A DNA stretch of 37,468 nt, taken from the NCBI GenBank assembly GCA_002170485.2, contig NHDZ02000003.1:1-37468 (forward strand), given 5' to 3'. The stretch comes from MED660 sp002691025. Its GTDB lineage: Bacteria; Myxococcota_A; UBA9160; UBA4427. Made by a program: the position numbers and the translations under genes. Below are positions 16,874 through 25,756 of this stretch, piece after piece. The notes under the pieces are model-generated. The model made no database searches. It saw only the letters and a list, made by a program, of their open reading frames with translations, and was not told where the DNA came from. How positions within the stretch are numbered: the stretch's first letter is position 1; each line of letters opens with the position of its first letter.

Positions 16874-18409
16874 CTACTCGGGCGCGTCGTAGGAAAACTG
16901 CTCTCGCAACTCGCGCTTGAGGATCTTCCCACTCGGGTTGCGCGGAATCGCTTCGACGAACTCCACTGCCTTGACGGCCTTGAAGGGGGCGAGTCTTCCT
17001 TTGCAATACTCCAGGACCTCATCCGCAGCCAGATCGGCTTCCGAGGCCACCAGTACCGCCAAGGGAGATTCACCCCAACGCGCCGATGGAATCCCGATCA
17101 CCGCGGCGTCGGCGACCTTCTCGTGGCCGAGCAGGACATTTTCGATCTCNGCCGGATAGACATTCTCTCCGCCTGAGATCAGCATATCCTTCACTCGGTC
17201 GACGATCGTAATGAACCCTTCGTCATCCACAGTGGCGACATCGCCTGTATGAAGCCACCCATCCACCACCGCTTCTTCTGTGGCCTCAGGACGATTCCAG
17301 TATCCCACCATGACATGCGGACCCGAAACGAGAACCTCACCCGGTTCACCGGGGGCGGCATCACGACCGTCCGCGGCCACAACACGGGCCTCGGTAAAGA
17401 AGAAGGCACGCCCCGTGGAGCCGGCCTTCTTGACCGCATCTTCTCCCGTAATCAGACAAGCGGGCCCACAGGTTTCAGTGAGACCGTAGACCTGCTGGAT
17501 CTCCACGCCCAGATCAAGATAGGATTGAATCAGGTTGACGGGAACCGGAGCGGCTCCACTCATGATCCANCGCAGAGTGCTGAAATCATGCTGCTCGGGG
17601 TCGAGCACCGCCAGCATGAACTGCAGCATGGCCGGAACCATGAGCGTGGAGGTGATCTTTTCCTTCCCGATCAATTCCCAGGATTGCCCCGGATCAAAAG
17701 CCTTCATGATGACCAGAGTNGACCCTGCATACACGCAGCCTAGAACCGGAGCCAAGGCACCCACATGAAAAAGGGGCATGCTATTCAGGTAACGATCCCG
17801 ATAGTGGATCTCTGACGTGGCGTTCATGGTGAAGATCATCCACATCACGGTATTGTGGGAATGCATGACCCCTTTTGGAAGACCCGTTGTGCCCGAGGTG
17901 TACATGATGAAAAGCAGGTCATCACCACCCGCCTCCACCTTGTTGGCAGAGTCCGGAGCCTTTGAAGAAAAGGCCGAGTAGTCCAGAACGCCATCCGGCG
18001 CAGTTCCGCCCACTTGAATCCAATGCTGNACGCTCGTCGTTCCTCTTTGCCTGAGTTCNGCCACGGTGTCCGCAAACTCAACGCTGTAGAGGAGCGCCGA
18101 CGTGCCTGAATCGCTGAGGATGAATTCCAACTCATCGGCCACCAGGCGCCAGTTCAGGGGAACATTGACCAAGCCGGACATCCCAGCCCCGAAAAACGAC
18201 TCAACAAACTCCACACCGTTCATCAGGAGCAGGCCGAGTCGATCTCCCTTCTCAAGTCCNAGGTCGAGTAAAGCGTGGCCGACTCGANCGGCTCGATCGT
18301 TGAGTTCGGCATAGGAGAAACGAGAGCCCGACCCGGCATCGAAGACCGCCTCCAGTCCGGGGTCTCGCCGCGCTCTACGGGTCAAGATACTGCCTATATT
18401 CAGATTCAC
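16874..18409 (-). CDS. Acyl-CoA synthetase (AMP-binding, ANL superfamily)
   Basis: This 511-residue adenylate-forming enzyme activates a carboxylic acid with ATP and couples it to CoA. Motif A3/P-loop is YTSGTTGLPKGV (about residues 170-182). Later motifs are QQVYGLTETCG, the hinge-proximal GWLHTGDVATVDDEG, VDRVKDMLISGGENVYP, and the catalytic C-terminal Lys in PRNPSGKILKREL. The overall arrangement is that of class I fatty-acyl or aryl-acid CoA ligases; the acid cannot be named. The start is GTG 18409 (VNLNIG), with GAGGGG 7 bases upstream; the frame extends to 18424. Several Ns fall mostly at third positions. It is divergent from the SGNH-like lipoprotein gene. Confidence 0.94.
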   Translation of the reverse strand: MNLNIGSILTRRARRDPGLEAVFDAGSGSRFSYAELNDRAXRVGHALLDXGLEKGDRLGLLLMNGVEFVESFFGAGMSGLVNVPLNWRLVADELEFILSDSGTSALLYSVEFADTVXELRQRGTTSXQHWIQVGGTAPDGVLDYSAFSSKAPDSANKVEAGGDDLLFIMYTSGTTGLPKGVMHSHNTVMWMIFTMNATSEIHYRDRYLNSMPLFHVGALAPVLGCVYAGXTLVIMKAFDPGQSWELIGKEKITSTLMVPAMLQFMLAVLDPEQHDFSTLXWIMSGAAPVPVNLIQSYLDLGVEIQQVYGLTETCGPACLITGEDAVKKAGSTGRAFFFTEARVVAADGRDAAPGEPGEVLVSGPHVMVGYWNRPEATEEAVVDGWLHTGDVATVDDEGFITIVDRVKDMLISGGENVYPXEIENVLLGHEKVADAAVIGIPSARWGESPLAVLVASEADLAADEVLEYCKGRLAPFKAVKAVEFVEAIPRNPSGKILKRELREQFSYDAPE

Positions 18410-18768
18410 GACAATGCCCCTCACTCGGGTTGGATTGAGAACGTCACGCNCTTCGCGGGNNTCGAAGCAAACCTGATTTGNCCTTCAGNCTGATTCCCGC
18501 AGGGGAAAAAGCTAAGTCAGACACACTATGCCGGCAACTCGAAACGTCGAAAAAGACAAATGGAAGGGAAGCCTCGAACCCCTTCGACGAGAAAATATCC
18601 GCGGCGGAGAATTAAAATCTCCGGGTCGAGAGAACTTTGGTGATCCCTCTCACATCAAAGCTGTGTCGACTTTACGATCTTGAACAGGGTTCCGCGCGGA
18701 AGCGAGCGTGGAGCCATACTCTCGCCAACCCNTTCTGCCCTTTCAACGCACTTTGGAATCACCCAGCC
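18410..18768. other. 359-base divergent intergenic region with inverted repeat
   Basis: The region separates the divergent acyl-CoA synthetase and SGNH-like genes and so should contain both promoters. A 6-bp inverted repeat with 7-base AT-rich centre, CGGAGA-ATTAAAA-TCTCCG, lies at 18605-18623. Several Ns (18450-18489) make the left part uncertain. I see no further gene; an open frame upstream of 18769 lacks a start site and family resemblance. Confidence 0.45.
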
Positions 18769-19866
18769 ATGAGACGAATTTCAAAAGCCTTCCTTCTCGT
18801 GCTCGCCTTGTTCCTTGCACCGATGGGCTGCGTGAGCGAAAACGCGGCGGACTCCGGCTCCTCGGCGGACTCAGCCGACACTTCGCCGGGCACAGGTGAA
18901 GGCGACAATGAAGACAATCCCTTCGGTGATGGCGATACGGGCGACGGCGACAGCGGAAGCGGCGACTCTGTGAATCGGGCGGCGCGAAGTTGCCCCGCAA
19001 CAGAGGGCCCGATCAACCCGAAAACGACNCTCCACATCGGGCACAGCCTGACCGACCGCATGGCCCCTCTGCTCAACCATCTTCTCGAATCCCAGTCCGG
19101 GGAATCCGTTGATTACATGTACAAGACAGCCACCGGGACCTCTCTGACCACCCACTGGGNTCAGCCCAATAGCAACGGCAAGGGAAATNTGTCCACGCCC
19201 CCTCTGCAGGCTCTTCGAACGCCAGGNTTGATTGACGTCCTGAGCATGACGGAAAGACTTCCCATGCACTGGGGTAAGGGTGAGGACGTCGAGGCCTGGG
19301 CGGGCGAGTTCCTGGATCACAGCACCCATCCCAACCCCGAAGTCTTCATCTACTCGACCTGGGACCAGAGAAATCGAGGAGAACCCGACACACCGGAAAC
19401 CATTCAAACCTGGCTCGATGCTTTCGGAAGCTGGGAACCCATCTGGGAGAGTTTCGCCCAGCGTATCCTCGACGAGTATCCGAATGCCAGCGTAGGCATC
19501 ATTCCGGCAGGACGGGTTTTTGAAGAACTCCAGCTTCGGGTTCTTGAGGGTTCATTGGTTCTCCCGAATGGGCTGACCTTCCGGGAAACCTTCTTCAAGC
19601 GCAATCGCCCGGGTCGGCTGGGCGGCTGTGCGGTGCGTGATCACATCCATCTGAGTCGAGCGGGCATCTACACCTCAGCCCTGACCCATTACGCCACGAT
19701 CTACTGCGCATCGCCGATTGGCCTACCCAGTACGATCCCCTTCCCGAACTACGACGATACGTGCGTCGAAGCCGAAGAGGTGGCCGTGGACCCCGAACTG
19801 GCCGCCGTCATCCAGGAAGTGGTGTGGGAAGTGGTTCAGGACTACTCGTGGGCCGGCGTCGACTGA
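18769..19866 (+). CDS. SGNH/GDSL-hydrolase-like lipoprotein
   Basis: The 365-residue product starts at ATG 18769 and has a lipoprotein signal peptide with lipobox PMGC (Cys about residue 20). About 45 residues of Asp/Gly/Ser/Glu-rich linker follow (GTGEGDNEDNPFGDGDTGDG), a flexible spacer from the membrane. The globular part begins LHIGHSLTDRMAPLL, a variant of the block I GDSL motif with the candidate Ser in GHSLT. Near the C-terminus is RDHIHLSRAGIY, which fits the block V Asp-x-x-His dyad. An esterase or carbohydrate-deacetylase type activity on an envelope or extracellular substrate is therefore plausible. Blocks II and III (Gly and Asn) are not clear. Its 3' end overlaps the next (minus) gene by 25 bases. 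Confidence 0.7.
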   Translation: MRRISKAFLLVLALFLAPMGCVSENAADSGSSADSADTSPGTGEGDNEDNPFGDGDTGDGDSGSGDSVNRAARSCPATEGPINPKTXLHIGHSLTDRMAPLLNHLLESQSGESVDYMYKTATGTSLTTHWXQPNSNGKGNXSTPPLQALRTPXLIDVLSMTERLPMHWGKGEDVEAWAGEFLDHSTHPNPEVFIYSTWDQRNRGEPDTPETIQTWLDAFGSWEPIWESFAQRILDEYPNASVGIIPAGRVFEELQLRVLEGSLVLPNGLTFRETFFKRNRPGRLGGCAVRDHIHLSRAGIYTSALTHYATIYCASPIGLPSTIPFPNYDDTCVEAEEVAVDPELAAVIQEVVWEVVQDYSWAGVD

Positions 19867-20738
19867 GCAGCCTCGGGTGAACTCGGGCCGGAAGTCTTCA
19901 TCTGGACTGCCATCACGGCAAACAGCCACAAAAAAGCATCCCAGGCATCCACCCAGAGCCCGTAGGTCAACCAGTACAGGGCATCCACGACGAGCACCAG
20001 ATAGAAGAGCATCTTGACTCGCCCCAGAACCCGAAGGAGCTGTGTTCGCTGAGGCCACATTCGCTCAGCCAGAAGCCCGAACTGAACCAACGCCACGAGA
20101 ACGATCCACACCCCGGCATTGATCACCTCGATGATGGCCAGTTCTATCCCCTCTTCGAGGTTCTGGGCCGAAATCAGCGTGGGCTCCAGTCCGTGCCGAT
20201 AGACCTCGGTATTACTGAGCGCACCGCAATTCCCGGAAGTCAGCTCGTTGTAGAGCTGCCAATCGTCAAGAAAGTAGGTCTCGGCGTCCGCCAGCCCGCA
20301 GACCTGGTCGGATGGAAAGCCAGCAAAATGGTCATAGTATTCGTAATCGAGCACGAAGAGATAGAGAGCCAGGAACAGGCACCCGGCCCCGGCTGAAATA
20401 AGGCCCACAAGCCAGAAGAGCTGCTTTCGACTGATCCGGGACTGATACTCCCAATAGGTCTGAAGCTGGAAGGCGATCATCAAGAAAAGCCAGCCCCCGT
20501 AGTCGATGGTGGTGGCGAACGTCTGCACATGCTGGATCAGAGGGGCTTCGGCGGCCAGAACCGCATACGTCACGCCGTCGAGATAGAAGTAGTAGAAGGT
20601 ATTCAGGACCAGGGCGAGGTAGATGACGAAGCGAACCCAGTTCCGCCAGGAAGACGCCTGAGCACCCAGCCTCCGGGCCAGAAACGCGAACAGCGAACGG
20701 TCCGCCTCCCCTGTGCTCACCTCTATCGGCCCAGACAC
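19842..20738 (-). CDS. Multi-pass membrane protein, unknown function
   Basis: This 298-residue protein starts at GTG 20738, with an excellent AGGAGG site about 9 bases upstream. Hydrophobic segments at about residues 35-55 (WVRFVIYLALVLNTFYYFY), 80-95, 108-130 (LFWLVGLISAGAGCLFLALY), 205-225, 238-255 and 258-275 suggest five or six helices. A large loop of about 70 residues between helices holds three Cys (VCGLADAE, SGNCGALS) that might form disulfides outside. No family is recognised. It follows the dimethylglycine-dehydrogenase-like gene by 47 bases on the same strand, so the two may be co-expressed. Confidence 0.8.
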   Translation of the reverse strand: MSGPIEVSTGEADRSLFAFLARRLGAQASSWRNWVRFVIYLALVLNTFYYFYLDGVTYAVLAAEAPLIQHVQTFATTIDYGGWLFLMIAFQLQTYWEYQSRISRKQLFWLVGLISAGAGCLFLALYLFVLDYEYYDHFAGFPSDQVCGLADAETYFLDDWQLYNELTSGNCGALSNTEVYRHGLEPTLISAQNLEEGIELAIIEVINAGVWIVLVALVQFGLLAERMWPQRTQLLRVLGRVKMLFYLVLVVDALYWLTYGLWVDAWDAFLWLFAVMAVQMKTSGPSSPEAAQSTPAHE

Positions 20739-20785
20739 GGCCAGGACCTCCTGCTGAAATCATTCTCGCCCGCCACCGCAGGCCA

Positions 20786-23272
20786 TCAGCTTCGAATGCG
20801 TTCGCCCTTGGGGTCGTAGAGCGGGCGGAGCGAGGGGCGAGCACTGAATTTTTCGCGAGCCAATTCGATTTCCCACTCGGCCTCCTCCAGATACGCCTTG
20901 GTGACCGGCTCGTCGGCCTCGACATAACCCAGGCCTACAGACGCACCCAGGGTGTGCGCGAAAGAACCGGCTCGCAAATAACCCACCGCTTCGCCGTTCC
21001 GCCAGATCACCTCACCGTGGAGAAGCAGCGGCTCCGGATCATCCAGGATGAACTGCACCAGACGACGATGGGGGATGCCTGCGGCTTTCTGCGCCTTCAA
21101 CGCTTCCTGACCAATGAAGCCACCCGGCTTGTCCAATTTGACCGCGAAGCCAAGCCCGGCTTCGATGGGCGTGTCGGTATTCACGAGATCATGCCCGAAA
21201 TCCCGATACGCCTTTTCAAGTCGGAGACTACTGAGCGCCTGGAGGCCCGCATGGCGGAGGCCGAAATCCACCCCAACCTCCACCAGGCGATCATAGACAT
21301 CGGCCGCATGCTCGGTGGGGATATAGAGCTCCCAGCCCAGTTCGCCGAGATAGGTCACGCGCACGGCATAGACCCGCGCATATCCGATCTCGATCTCCCG
21401 AGCCGACATATATGGAAAGTCTTCATTGGAAAAGGAGTCGGGCGAGAGCCTGTCCAACAGAGCCCTGGACTTTGGCCCCTGCAAGGTCAGCATTGCATAG
21501 GAAGAGGTCATATCGGTAATCATGACACGCGCGTCGGGATCGAAATGCTTCTGCATCCAACTTTCGACATGCCGATGCACCGTATCCGCACACACCACCA
21601 TGAACTCGTCCTCGGTGCGACGCGTCACGGTCAGATCCGCCTCGATGCCGCCCTTTTCATTGGTCCACTGCGTATACACGATCCGACCGGGCGGAACGTC
21701 CAGGTCATTGCAACAAATGTGATTGAGTTGCGTGAGGGCGTCACGCCCCCGCACACTGAATTTGGACATGAAGGACATGTCCATCAGGATCACGTCTTCA
21801 CGACATGCCCGGTGCTCCTCGGCCACATTTTCGAAGGAGTTCTGACGCTCCCAGACATATTTCTCGACCTCGGCTTCCTGCCCCTCCTTGGCATACCAAT
21901 CGGCAATCTCCCATCCCGCCGATTGAATGAAGCACGCACCCGCTGCAGCCAGGCGATCATGCAGGACATGCCTCTTCACATTGCGCGCCGTCTCGAAGGT
22001 ATCGTTGGGGAGATGGATCTTGTACATCTCGCCCACGATCTCCACCGTACGATCCTTCCGGTAGGTGCGGTTGGTCTGGTATTTCTGGAAACGGTCGATG
22101 TTGATTTCCGTTACATCGATATCGGGAACCCCTTCGACGATCCAATGCGCCAACAAGCGACCAATCCCCCCGCCCTGCAGGATGCCCAGCGAGTTGAGAC
22201 CGGCCGCCACAAAGAAGTTCTTGAGCTCGGGCGCTTCACCCACCAAGGGCGCGAGGTCCGGCGTAAAGCTCTCCGGACCACAGAAGAACTGGCGCACAGT
22301 GGCATCCTGGGCCGACGGAATCCGCTCCAGCGCGTTGGTGAGATAGGGCATCATACGATCCAGATCCGGATCCAGGACCGTGAAGGCAGAATTCGGAGGA
22401 ATCCCATCCAGTGACCAGGGGGCCGCCACCGGCTCGAACAGGCCGGCCATCAGCCCCCCGCCCTCTTCCCGGAAATACCCGTAGACCGAAGGGTCTTCCA
22501 GAATCGGAAGCTCGCGGTGCATCCCATCCACACCGTCGAGGATGACGTAGTAATGCTCGGCGGCCTGCAACGGACAACTCACCCCCGCCATCTCTCCGAT
22601 GCGGCGCCCCCACATGCCTGCGCAATTGACCACGATCTCGGACTCGATGGGCCCCTGATCGGTCATCACACCCGTAACCCGACCGTTCTTCGTGTGGACG
22701 TCGGTGACCTCCACCCCCTCGATCAGCTTGACGCCCCGTGCTTTCGCGCCCTTGGAAAGGGAAATCGTCACATCCACTGGATTCGCGCGACCGTCGGCCT
22801 CGGTGAAATAACCCGCCAACAGATCGTCCGTCCTGGCTGTGGGAAAGAGCCTCTTGATGTCGTCGGGGCCGACCTCCTCGCTCTCCACACCCATCCAGCG
22901 ACCAAAACTGGCCTTTCGTCGCAGATCCCCCAGGACCTCCTTGTTGGAGGCCACTTGAAGCAAACCAACGGGACGAAACCCCGTGGCAAAGCCGGTCTCC
23001 TGCTCGAGGTCGGCGTACAAATCCCGCGTATAGCGGGCAATCTGCATCAGGGTCTCAGTGGTAAAACCCGAGGTCACCACCAGACCGGCTGCATGCCAGG
23101 TCGTGCCGGATGTCAGCTTGTGGCGCTCAAGCAGGACCACATCCGTCCAGCCTGCCTTGGCCAGATGGTACGCGAGGCTGCAACCAATGACGCCTCCACC
23201 AATGATCGTGACACGCGCCCTCTCGGGAATGTCCACTCGCTCGGCGGCTCCCTGAGCCTGGTTATCCGACAC
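20786..23272 (-). CDS. Dimethylglycine/sarcosine dehydrogenase-type flavoenzyme
   Basis: The 828-residue two-part enzyme oxidatively demethylates an N-methylated glycine-like amine, passing the methyl unit to tetrahydrofolate. Residues 18-400 form a DAO-type FAD domain with VTIIGGGVIGCSLAYHLAKA (21-40), and a likely covalent-flavin histidine, His60 in SGTTWHAAGL. Residues from about 430 form the FAD-oxidase middle and aminomethyltransferase (GcvT-like) folate domains (SFMSKFSVRGRDALTQLNHI, YLGELGWELYIPTEHA, RLEKAYRDFGHDL). The start is GTG 23272 with GGAGA upstream. Domain order matches dimethylglycine dehydrogenase, sarcosine dehydrogenase and related demethylases; the precise amine is not determined. 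Choline/betaine breakdown is a reasonable context, but no other such genes are here. Confidence 0.93.
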   Translation of the reverse strand: MSDNQAQGAAERVDIPERARVTIIGGGVIGCSLAYHLAKAGWTDVVLLERHKLTSGTTWHAAGLVVTSGFTTETLMQIARYTRDLYADLEQETGFATGFRPVGLLQVASNKEVLGDLRRKASFGRWMGVESEEVGPDDIKRLFPTARTDDLLAGYFTEADGRANPVDVTISLSKGAKARGVKLIEGVEVTDVHTKNGRVTGVMTDQGPIESEIVVNCAGMWGRRIGEMAGVSCPLQAAEHYYVILDGVDGMHRELPILEDPSVYGYFREEGGGLMAGLFEPVAAPWSLDGIPPNSAFTVLDPDLDRMMPYLTNALERIPSAQDATVRQFFCGPESFTPDLAPLVGEAPELKNFFVAAGLNSLGILQGGGIGRLLAHWIVEGVPDIDVTEINIDRFQKYQTNRTYRKDRTVEIVGEMYKIHLPNDTFETARNVKRHVLHDRLAAAGACFIQSAGWEIADWYAKEGQEAEVEKYVWERQNSFENVAEEHRACREDVILMDMSFMSKFSVRGRDALTQLNHICCNDLDVPPGRIVYTQWTNEKGGIEADLTVTRRTEDEFMVVCADTVHRHVESWMQKHFDPDARVMITDMTSSYAMLTLQGPKSRALLDRLSPDSFSNEDFPYMSAREIEIGYARVYAVRVTYLGELGWELYIPTEHAADVYDRLVEVGVDFGLRHAGLQALSSLRLEKAYRDFGHDLVNTDTPIEAGLGFAVKLDKPGGFIGQEALKAQKAAGIPHRRLVQFILDDPEPLLLHGEVIWRNGEAVGYLRAGSFAHTLGASVGLGYVEADEPVTKAYLEEAEWEIELAREKFSARPSLRPLYDPKGERIRS

Positions 23273-23384
23273 TTCTCACTCTCCAATCAAGTTACCGAAG
23301 ACGAGCCTGGCCCGGTCTTCGCACAACAAAAGCAAGCACACTTCGCTTCAAGAGAGTCCGGAACAAAGCCTCCCAGAGCCTCTC

Positions 23385-24371
23385 TCAGAAACCGAAACCC
23401 GCTCGCCACGAAAGACGCATCCCAATCGCCCCACGCACCGTAAAATCGTCGGGTAGGTAGGTAAACGTACTGTTCACGTTCCCGGCGTCCGAACGCATGA
23501 CCACGGCCGAAGGGTCCAGATTCCAGAGGAACTGCGCCTGTCCGTAGATACTGAAGCTGACTCGCGATCCGGGCACGAGAACCATTTCGAGTTCGCCGAT
23601 GGGACCGAGGTAGTCGTAGCTCTGCTCCTTCCAGCCCAGGTTGGTCCTGACCACCTCGCACGGCGCAGGCAGCGGATCCGGCTTGGGCTCCGGGACCGTA
23701 CAGATGCCTACCCCTGGCACACCCGGAAGAGTTGCCTTGACGGCCACCAACTTCGAATTGATGCTGACGCGTTCGCGCAGGTAGTTGACGCCGACCTTGA
23801 TCCGNAACATCGAGTCCCGGTAAGGCAATTCAAAAACCGTCCCCCCGCCCACAAACCATCCCATATCCGTATATCGCGAACGGATCTCCGCTCCTACGCC
23901 CGGATAAGGCGGCGGAAAGTAGGAGTCGACTTTGTCCTGGGGATAGTTCGGAGGGAAGCGAGCATCCGACGGGCTCTTCATGACCGGATGGGTCTGCTGG
24001 GGATTGAAAAGCGCTCCCCCGAAAAGCCAGAGTCTCGGCGCAAACATGAACGAAAGGAAATCGATCCGAGGCGACATGAGATCCAGCCCCAGGCGATACT
24101 GAACAATGCTCGTCGTGGTGCTCTCGGTCCGAGAAAGGGTCCTCGGGCACACCGACGATTCATCTCCGACCGTCTCTTCCGAACAATCCAGCAGAGGTGT
24201 ATCCAACGAACCTCCCTCTGTCTGATCGTGAAGGAGGACATCGAAGGTCAGAGAAGGAATCCAGCGGTCGCGATACTCATCCTGGGCGTCCGCCTCATCG
24301 GCCCAGGCTGAAACGCTCCAGAGAATGAGACCGAGACAGAGCAACGCGATTNGAGGGCAGCGGCCCGACAT
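23385..24371 (-). CDS. Exported outer-membrane-type beta protein
   Basis: The 328-residue product starts at ATG 24371 (AAGGAGATC 5 bases upstream). It has a signal peptide (about residues 1-25, IALLCLGLILWSVSAWA) and ends ...LSWRAGFGF with a terminal Phe, as outer-membrane barrels do. Alternating amphipathic segments (YRLGLDLMSP, GEIEMVLVPGSRVSFSIYG-like, RIKVGVNYLRERVSIN) suit a transmembrane beta-barrel. Four Cys in two loops may form disulfides. No specific family is recognised. It lies 112 bases upstream of the dimethylglycine-dehydrogenase-like gene and 92 bases downstream of the radical SAM gene, all on the minus strand. Confidence 0.75.
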   Translation of the reverse strand: MSGRCPXIALLCLGLILWSVSAWADEADAQDEYRDRWIPSLTFDVLLHDQTEGGSLDTPLLDCSEETVGDESSVCPRTLSRTESTTTSIVQYRLGLDLMSPRIDFLSFMFAPRLWLFGGALFNPQQTHPVMKSPSDARFPPNYPQDKVDSYFPPPYPGVGAEIRSRYTDMGWFVGGGTVFELPYRDSMXRIKVGVNYLRERVSINSKLVAVKATLPGVPGVGICTVPEPKPDPLPAPCEVVRTNLGWKEQSYDYLGPIGELEMVLVPGSRVSFSIYGQAQFLWNLDPSAVVMRSDAGNVNSTFTYLPDDFTVRGAIGMRLSWRAGFGF

Positions 24372-24463
24372 GATGAGATCTCCTTCACCCAATAGTCGGA
24401 TTCATTGGCCCAAGTCGCAACCTCCCCCTGTGGATCTGGATTCGACGTTTAACACTGAGCCGA

Positions 24464-25627
24464 CTAGCTCCCGGACCGCGGATTGGGCTCCCTCCAGACG
24501 GCGCCGTCCCAGGCTTCCATCACGAAGTCGTCGCCTTCGCGTCCGCGAGCAAAGGGGTAGTCGAGAGGCACCTTGCCATGCGGCGTATCGAGCACGTATT
24601 GGGGGATGGCAAATCCACTCGTCCGTCCTCGCATGCGCCGGAAGAGCTCGATTCCCTCCTCGATGGGAACCCGGAAGTGCTCGGTCCCCTCNAGCAATTG
24701 CGCCTGGTAGACGTAGTAGGGTCTCACCCGCATACGCACCAGGGTTTCACACAAAGACTGCATGACCTCCAGCGAATCGTTGATCCCACGCAGCAGGACG
24801 CTCTGATTCCCCACAGGTATCCCCGCACGAAGCAATCGGTCACAGGCCGCAGCCGCATCGGCCGTCAACTCTCGTGGATGATTGAAGTGGGTGTTAACCC
24901 AGATGGGGTGATATTTCTCGAGCATGGAACAAAGGGAATCCGTGACCCGAAAAGGAAGCGTGACCGGAAGCCGCGTCCCCAGCCGGATCAACTCCACATG
25001 GGGAATCTCCCGGAGCCGGGCAATCAGCCACTCGAGCCGACTATCTGAAAANACCAGGGGGTCTCCGCCTGTCAACAGGACATCGCGGATCTCAGGCGTT
25101 TGGGCGATCCAGTCGAGGGCCGTTTCAAGCTCACGCTTGCGCATGGCTTCACTCTCGTCGCCCACCATTCGCTTGCGCAGGCAGTACCGGCAATAGAGCC
25201 CGCACTCATTGTTGACACAAAAGGCAATCCGGTCCGGATACACCCGAATCACATTCTTGACCGGCGAGTGGGCGACTTCGTCAAGAGGGTCCGACAGGCC
25301 TGCNGCATCCTCCAACTCAATGGGCTTCGGGACCACCTGCCGTCGCAANGGGCATTCCGGATCCAGCGGATCCATGAGGGAGGCGTAGTAGGGCGTAATG
25401 ACAAAGCGAAAATGAGCGGACAGATCCTCGATGGCCCGCACCTCCTCGTCCGTGGGCTCAATCCACTCGGCCAACTGCTCGGCACTCCGAATGCGATGGG
25501 CCAACTGCCAGACCGGGTTCTGCCAATCGTCCAGGGAAACCCCGGCCGGGGGCACCGACGGTCGAGGCGGCCAGACCCGATCGGACTCGGGCTGATTCTT
25601 CAGATCTTTCCACGCTTCACTCATCAT
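24464..25627 (-). CDS. KamA-family radical SAM aminomutase
   Basis: This 387-residue PLP- and [4Fe-4S]-dependent enzyme belongs to the lysine 2,3-aminomutase family. The cluster triad is Cys142-x3-Cys146-x2-Cys149 (CGLYCRYC). Family signatures are LLTGGDPL, THFNHPRELT, GIPVGNQSVLLRGIND and RTSGFAIPQYVLDTP, and the PLP-linking Lys is Lys352 (PHGKVP). In clostridial lysine 2,3-aminomutase two Asp residues bind the substrate's epsilon-amine. The second is kept (Asp347) but the first position reads Gln310 (YQAQL instead of YQxDL), so the substrate may not be lysine. The short C-terminus lacks the long clostridial tail. It is not the EpmB type, in which this region differs. A TPR-protein gene starts divergently 130 bases away. 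Confidence 0.92.
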   Translation of the reverse strand: MMSEAWKDLKNQPESDRVWPPRPSVPPAGVSLDDWQNPVWQLAHRIRSAEQLAEWIEPTDEEVRAIEDLSAHFRFVITPYYASLMDPLDPECXLRRQVVPKPIELEDXAGLSDPLDEVAHSPVKNVIRVYPDRIAFCVNNECGLYCRYCLRKRMVGDESEAMRKRELETALDWIAQTPEIRDVLLTGGDPLXFSDSRLEWLIARLREIPHVELIRLGTRLPVTLPFRVTDSLCSMLEKYHPIWVNTHFNHPRELTADAAAACDRLLRAGIPVGNQSVLLRGINDSLEVMQSLCETLVRMRVRPYYVYQAQLXEGTEHFRVPIEEGIELFRRMRGRTSGFAIPQYVLDTPHGKVPLDYPFARGREGDDFVMEAWDGAVWREPNPRSGS

Positions 25628-25756
25628 CCACCTGTCTCTGGCTCACTCGCACCGAACCCTGGCGTCAAGATGGCGAACCCATCGGGCTCCTGCCAAAGTG
25701 AATGGCCCCGCCGGCCCCCNTCGCGCNGGGAAAGCAATTGCGCCACTCTAGGGCCC

